A DNA stretch of 64,000 bases from Gymnogyps californianus. Taxonomy: Eukaryota > Chordata > Aves > Accipitriformes > Cathartidae. Below are positions 60,001-64,000 of this stretch, piece by piece. Below the pieces are notes generated by a model. The model worked only from the letters and a program-made list of their open reading frames with translations, was not told the DNA's origin and made no database searches. A program made the translations under genes and the position numbers. Location of the stretch: positions 43,075,175 to 43,139,174 of the forward strand of contig NC_059500.1 of assembly GCF_018139145.2 (NCBI RefSeq), read 5' to 3'. Positions within the stretch are counted from its first letter, which is position 1, and each line of letters begins with the position of its first letter.

Positions 60001-62056
60001 TTAAAAGTTTTCCATTCCCTAAGCCCTGAGCTACTTCCAGAGCTGTTTCTTCACCCTCAATCACAAATTTTCCAGAGCCACAGTGTATTCAGGACAAAAG
60101 GGACTCATGAAGACAGGGATGCAGACCTTTCTGTAAGAATGAATGCAGTCAGCACTGCTATCTGCAGAAAACACAAAATCGCCAAATTTTCCCATGGTGA
60201 AGAATAGTCATAATGGGAACTTACTTCATAACACTGTGTTTCTTCTGCTCCAGTATCTTTACTCTCGAAGTAGTCATATCCTATCTATAAGTTAGTCTTC
60301 TCTCCATCACAAGAAACACAACTAAACATCTCCTCTAACTTTACACTTACACCTAACTTTCTGGACAGTTAGCCAGGAGTTCTCACTCGGGACTCTTTGA
60401 TACATGAGATATACGCGAAGAATACAAAAAATACTGACACTGACTGAAGAAGACTTCAGTCAAAGCTCATGCGAAAAGGTCAGATGAAGCACGAAGGAGA
60501 ATTGCCCATAGCCTTTCAAAATGAATTAATGGTGGAAGGCAACAGAAAACAAGCCCTGATATGGGTCAGCGGAGCAGAGGGGAGAACCAGGCAGTCAGAC
60601 CAACCTGACAGAATGGTCAGTCACCATGAACAATAAGTGCAATAAATGTGGACAGATTTTTTTGAGATTTTGTGTTATGCTTACTGCACATTTTCAAAAG
60701 TTTGGGAAGGAATGAGAGTTATGGAAAAACACATTCACAGAAATGATTCTCCAGTACTGCAAAAGCTGTGTTAGGTATTCATTCGAAGTGCTGTCGAATC
60801 ACACATACAAAAATTACTGCTTAATGGTTTTATTGAACACTCTGATCCCCCTGCTTCTGAGTCCCTTACTGTGGTTATGCAAAAGAAAGTAGGAGGCATA
60901 TGGTTCGTAAGTGGAATAAATTGATTTATCTTCTATAGATTTAGCTAGTGTTTATCATCAACTGCTTCTGCACCAAGGCAGTTATGAGTGACTTCACCTC
61001 ACTGGGAGGCTTTTTTGCATTTGAAGGACTTTTACACTATCAACTTGCATACGCTTGCCAGCAACTTCTCATAAAATTGTGATAGATGTGTTGCAGAAAT
61101 TGAAAGCCATGTAAAGCCAAATAAATGAGAAGGTTTATTTAGAGCTAATAGTCTGCCATAGCACTGTGTAATTGTACCGTTTCCTCTGGAGTAAATCTGT
61201 CCAAGAACAAATGAGGAAAAAAAACCCCAAGACTTCTTTCAAAAACTTCGTGCTTCTGGACACCATCAATTTCTTAAAGCGTCCATGATCTGTCACAAAC
61301 AACAAACTGCTGGATAGGGTTTAGCACAATCTGCCCACTTGATACCACAGAACCTTTTAGTCATATACATTGCCGCAGATATGCTGTTACATTGATTGAT
61401 CATTATAGTAAATGACCTGAAATAACCTTCATGTTACATGTTGCCATGTAACAATAATGCCGCCTATTTCACTCTGGTGTTCAGCCACTAAGGAAACCTC
61501 TTCAAAATCGTGTATGATAGTGGCTCTTAGCTTACCTCTGCTGACTTTGTTGTTTTCCTCCGAGGTGCACGTAGGTTTGTCAGTATGTTATCCCCAGTCT
61601 GATGAGGAGTTTGAAAAACTTAGTCATGTCCTACACAGTCTATTAAGAACCAAAAGAAGCCACAGAATCTGGCTGAAACTTACTTTCTTCATCATTCTCT
61701 GACCACATCAGATGCTTGTTACTGTATCATTTAGCAAGCCTTTTTCAGAAAAAGGTCCTTAGTGACCTCTAGCAGGCTGTCATCTTCTTTTTCTCTATGA
61801 GCAATCAAGCAACTGTAACAACAAAGTCATTTTCTGAATAGTGAGAACCTGGACAAAATGCACCATGTATGAGAGAGAGAAGACAAAACAGTGACAACAA
61901 TCAATTCACAACCTTGACATTTTTTGCATTTGCTCCATTTGAACATTTTCCAGCAGGAAAGATGTCATTGGGACTATGCCTGTACAAGAAACTCTTTCTT
62001 AACCCAGAGAAAGTTTTCAGAATTTTTTATACCACTGTGGATGAAAACACAATTGT
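57076..62056. other. Long AT-rich non-coding stretch, nothing recognised
   Basis: Almost 5 kb show no gene or repeat family that I recognise. The 136-codon minus-strand frame at 57877-58287 has no domain, and its N-terminal hydrophobic patch is Phe/Leu-rich as expected from AT-rich sequence. The 81-codon frame at 61457-61702 is likewise unrecognised. Confidence 0.55.
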
Positions 62057-62949
62057 GGAAAAGAAAGAAGAGAAGGAGAGGGAAGGAGAGGGAAGGGGAG
62101 GGGAGGGGAGCGGAGGGGAGGGGAGGGGAGGGGAGGGGAGGGGAGGGGAGGGGGGGGAAGGGGGGAGGGAGGGAAGGGAAGGGAAGGGAAAGGGAAGGGA
62201 AGGGAAGGGAAGGGAAGGGAAGGGAAGGGAAAGGGAAGGGAAGGGAAGGGAAGGGAAGGGAAGGGAAGGGAAGGGAAGGGAGGGAGAGGGGAGGGGAGGG
62301 GAGGGGGAGGGAAGGGAAGGGAAGGGAAGGGAAGGGAAGGGAAGGGAAGGGAAGGGAAGGGAAGGGAAGGGAAGGGAAGGGAAGGGAAGGAAGGGAAGGG
62401 AAGGGAAAGGAAGGGAAGGGAAGGGAAGGGGGGAAGGGAAGGGAAGGGAAGGGGAAGGGAAGGGAAGGGGGAAGGGAAGGGAAGGGAAGGGAAGGGAAGG
62501 GAAAGGGAAGGGAGGGAGGGGAGGGAGGGGGGGAGGGGAGGGGAGGGAAGGGAAGGGGAGGGGAGGGGAGGGGGGAGGGGAGGGGAGGAGGGGAGGGGAG
62601 GGAAGGGAAGGGAAGGGAAGGGGGGGGGGGAAGGGGAGGGGAGGGAGGGGAGGGAAGGGGAGGGGAGGGGAGGGAAGGGGAGGGGAGGGGAAGGGGAGGG
62701 AGGGGAGGAAGGAAGGAAGGAAGGAAGGAAGGAAGGAAGGAAGGAAAGGGAAGGAAGGAAGGAAGGAAAGGAAGGAAGGAAAGGAAGGAAAAGAAGGAAG
62801 GGAAGGAAGAAAGGAAGGAAGGAAAGAAGGAAGGAAGGAAGGAAGGAAGGAAGGAAGGAAAGGAAGGAAGGAAAGAAAGGAAGGAAGGAAGGAAAGGAAG
62901 GAAGGAAGGAAGGAAAGGAAGGAAGGAAAGAAAGAAAGGAAAGAAAGGA

Positions 62950-62981
<32 letters not shown>

Positions 62982-63202
62982 AAAGAAAGAAAGAAAGAAA
63001 AGAAAGAAGAAAGAAAAGAAAGAAAAAAAGAAAGAAAGAAGAAAAGAAAGAAAGAAAGAAAGAAAGAAAGGAAGGAAGGAAGGAAGGAAGGAAAGGAAAG
63101 AAAGAAAGAAAGAAGAAAAGAAAGAAAGAAAGAAAGAAAGAAAAGAAAGAAAGAAAGAAAGAAAGAAAAAGAAAGAAAGAAAGAAAGAAAAGAAAGAAAG
63201 AA

Positions 63203-63294
<92 letters not shown>

Positions 63295-63314
63295 AGGAAA
63301 GAAAGAAAGAGAAA
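62057..63314 (+). repeat. 1.26-kb polypurine satellite, GGGGA to GAAA gradient
   Basis: All bases from 62057 to 63314 are G or A except one C at 62111, giving 1203 uninterrupted purines from 62112. The unit changes along the tract: mainly GGGGA to about 62165, GGGAA with GGGGA patches to about 62510, mixed GGGGA/GGGAA to about 62706, GGAA to about 62930, then GAAA to the end, with a GGAA patch near 63069-63092. Dense GGGG runs make the left part G4-prone, and the whole tract can form triplex. No stop codon can occur on the minus strand and few on the plus strand. That explains the 438-484 codon frames in several frames on both strands; none is a gene. Length is likely polymorphic and hard to assemble. 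Confidence 0.97.
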
Positions 63315-64000
63315 CATACATGAGCAGAAAAGTACATATGCACAACTGCTCCAGGATAGGCAATAACACTGCTGAAATTTGAGCCTGGATCTGGGATAGC
63401 AAGTTTTCATCCACACACTCTGAATCACAAAAGCATCTTCAGTTTTAATTCTCCCTTAAACTGTGGAGTGCTTTGACCATCAAGCAATTGACTATTCTGG
63501 AACTGGTTTTCTCTCAAACACAGGTAGACAAAATAAACGAAACAAATTGTGTGAATCATTTTTGGTTGTATTGGAGGGACAAAGGAAAGGTTAAACGAAG
63601 TGATCACGGCAGGGGATAGCACTGAGGGTTGCTTAGTGAGCTGACACGTGTCATTGCATTATTAAACCTCTGGAAGGAGAACAAAAGCTAGGGAGCAGTA
63701 GAGAGATCACAGTCTCTTAAGAGATCACTACCACCTTTTCAGAACTTTGTCAGCGTTTAGGTACGCATACCAATGCTTTGTGCAACACTGGACAGAAATG
63801 GAGGCTACAACTAACTCTGATGGTGAGGAGAGCACCAGGTCTAACAATGGCACCCCTTTGTCTTTCAAAGTCTCTTGGCATGCAAGTACCAACATTTATC
63901 TTTCACAGCTTGCTGACAATTTGTAGCTTGTCTATAATTCTTACAAAAACATGCTTCATTTAATCAAAGCGTTGTATTACTCCACCTGAAAGCTGTTGAT
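63315..64000. other. Non-coding stretch, nothing recognised
   Basis: Ordinary sequence to the end of the window. A short frame at 63778-63963 has no recognisable content. Confidence 0.6.

Noticed and set aside
61869..63428. Open frames of 438-484 codons on both strands
   Set aside because: They are translations of the polypurine satellite, which cannot contain stops on the minus strand and rarely does on the plus strand. The products are Lys/Glu/Arg/Gly or Phe/Leu/Ser/Pro runs in every frame.
1..64000. tRNA, rRNA, snRNA, known microRNA, CRISPR arrays, bacterial-type operons, ribosome binding sites or terminators
   Set aside because: I looked for diagnostic words by eye and saw none. The repeat content points to a vertebrate nuclear genome, where several of these are not expected.

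Overview
This window reads as non-coding DNA from a bird nuclear genome. The evidence is two interspersed repeats whose outer ends carry the CR1 3'-terminal signature (46377-46528 and 56988-57075, both on the minus strand), an LTR that I recognise from memory as a family common in birds (34187-34632, minus), a second likely solo LTR (19498-20257, plus), and worn copies of amniote-age repeats. Composition is AT-rich with few CpGs. There are no bacterial or organellar signatures and no operon-like gene packing. I recognise no protein-coding gene. The open frames I looked at are short, overlap one another and match no family I know. The longest ones, near 62-63.4 kb, are artefacts of a stop-free polypurine tract.

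Layout. 1-11 kb: AT-rich spacer with MIR-like relics at about 7.35 and 9.06 kb, one exon-like segment (4807-4885), and a possible conserved block at 10.85-11.25 kb. 11.8-13.04 kb: a G-quadruplex-prone run, a cluster of octamer, CCAAT-like and CRE-like motifs, then an exon-like segment with good splice signals (12991-13040). 13-31 kb: mostly featureless, with a candidate conserved block (15.77-16.06 kb), the 19.5-kb LTR and a long CT tract (29418-29644). 31.2-36.5 kb: an unclassified GC-rich islet with a 236-codon minus-strand frame, old repeat relics, a perfect 21-bp tandem duplication and the minus-strand LTR. 36552-37051: an assembly gap of exactly 500 N. 38.3-39.7 kb: a dense block holding a 40-bp alternating purine-pyrimidine run, a 60-bp exon-like segment and candidate conserved DNA. 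46-49 kb: a CR1 tail, a candidate enhancer with three CDX/posterior-HOX-like sites, and an old repeat. 52.8-53.9 kb: a second alternating run, candidate conserved DNA and the best exon-like segment (53823-53913). 55.9-57.1 kb: a MIR-like relic, a partial tandem duplication with TAATTA motifs, and a CR1 tail with an ATTCT pentamer array. 62057-63314: a 1.26-kb polypurine satellite grading from GGGGA through GGGAA and GGAA to GAAA.

The best overall reading is intergenic DNA or a very large intron, possibly containing distal regulatory elements and non-coding transcript exons. Conservation and expression cannot be judged from one sequence, so every enhancer and exon call here is a hypothesis at modest confidence. 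The firm calls are the simple repeats, the two CR1 tails, the minus-strand LTR and the gap. Repeat family assignments come from remembered consensus sequences and were not checked against a library.
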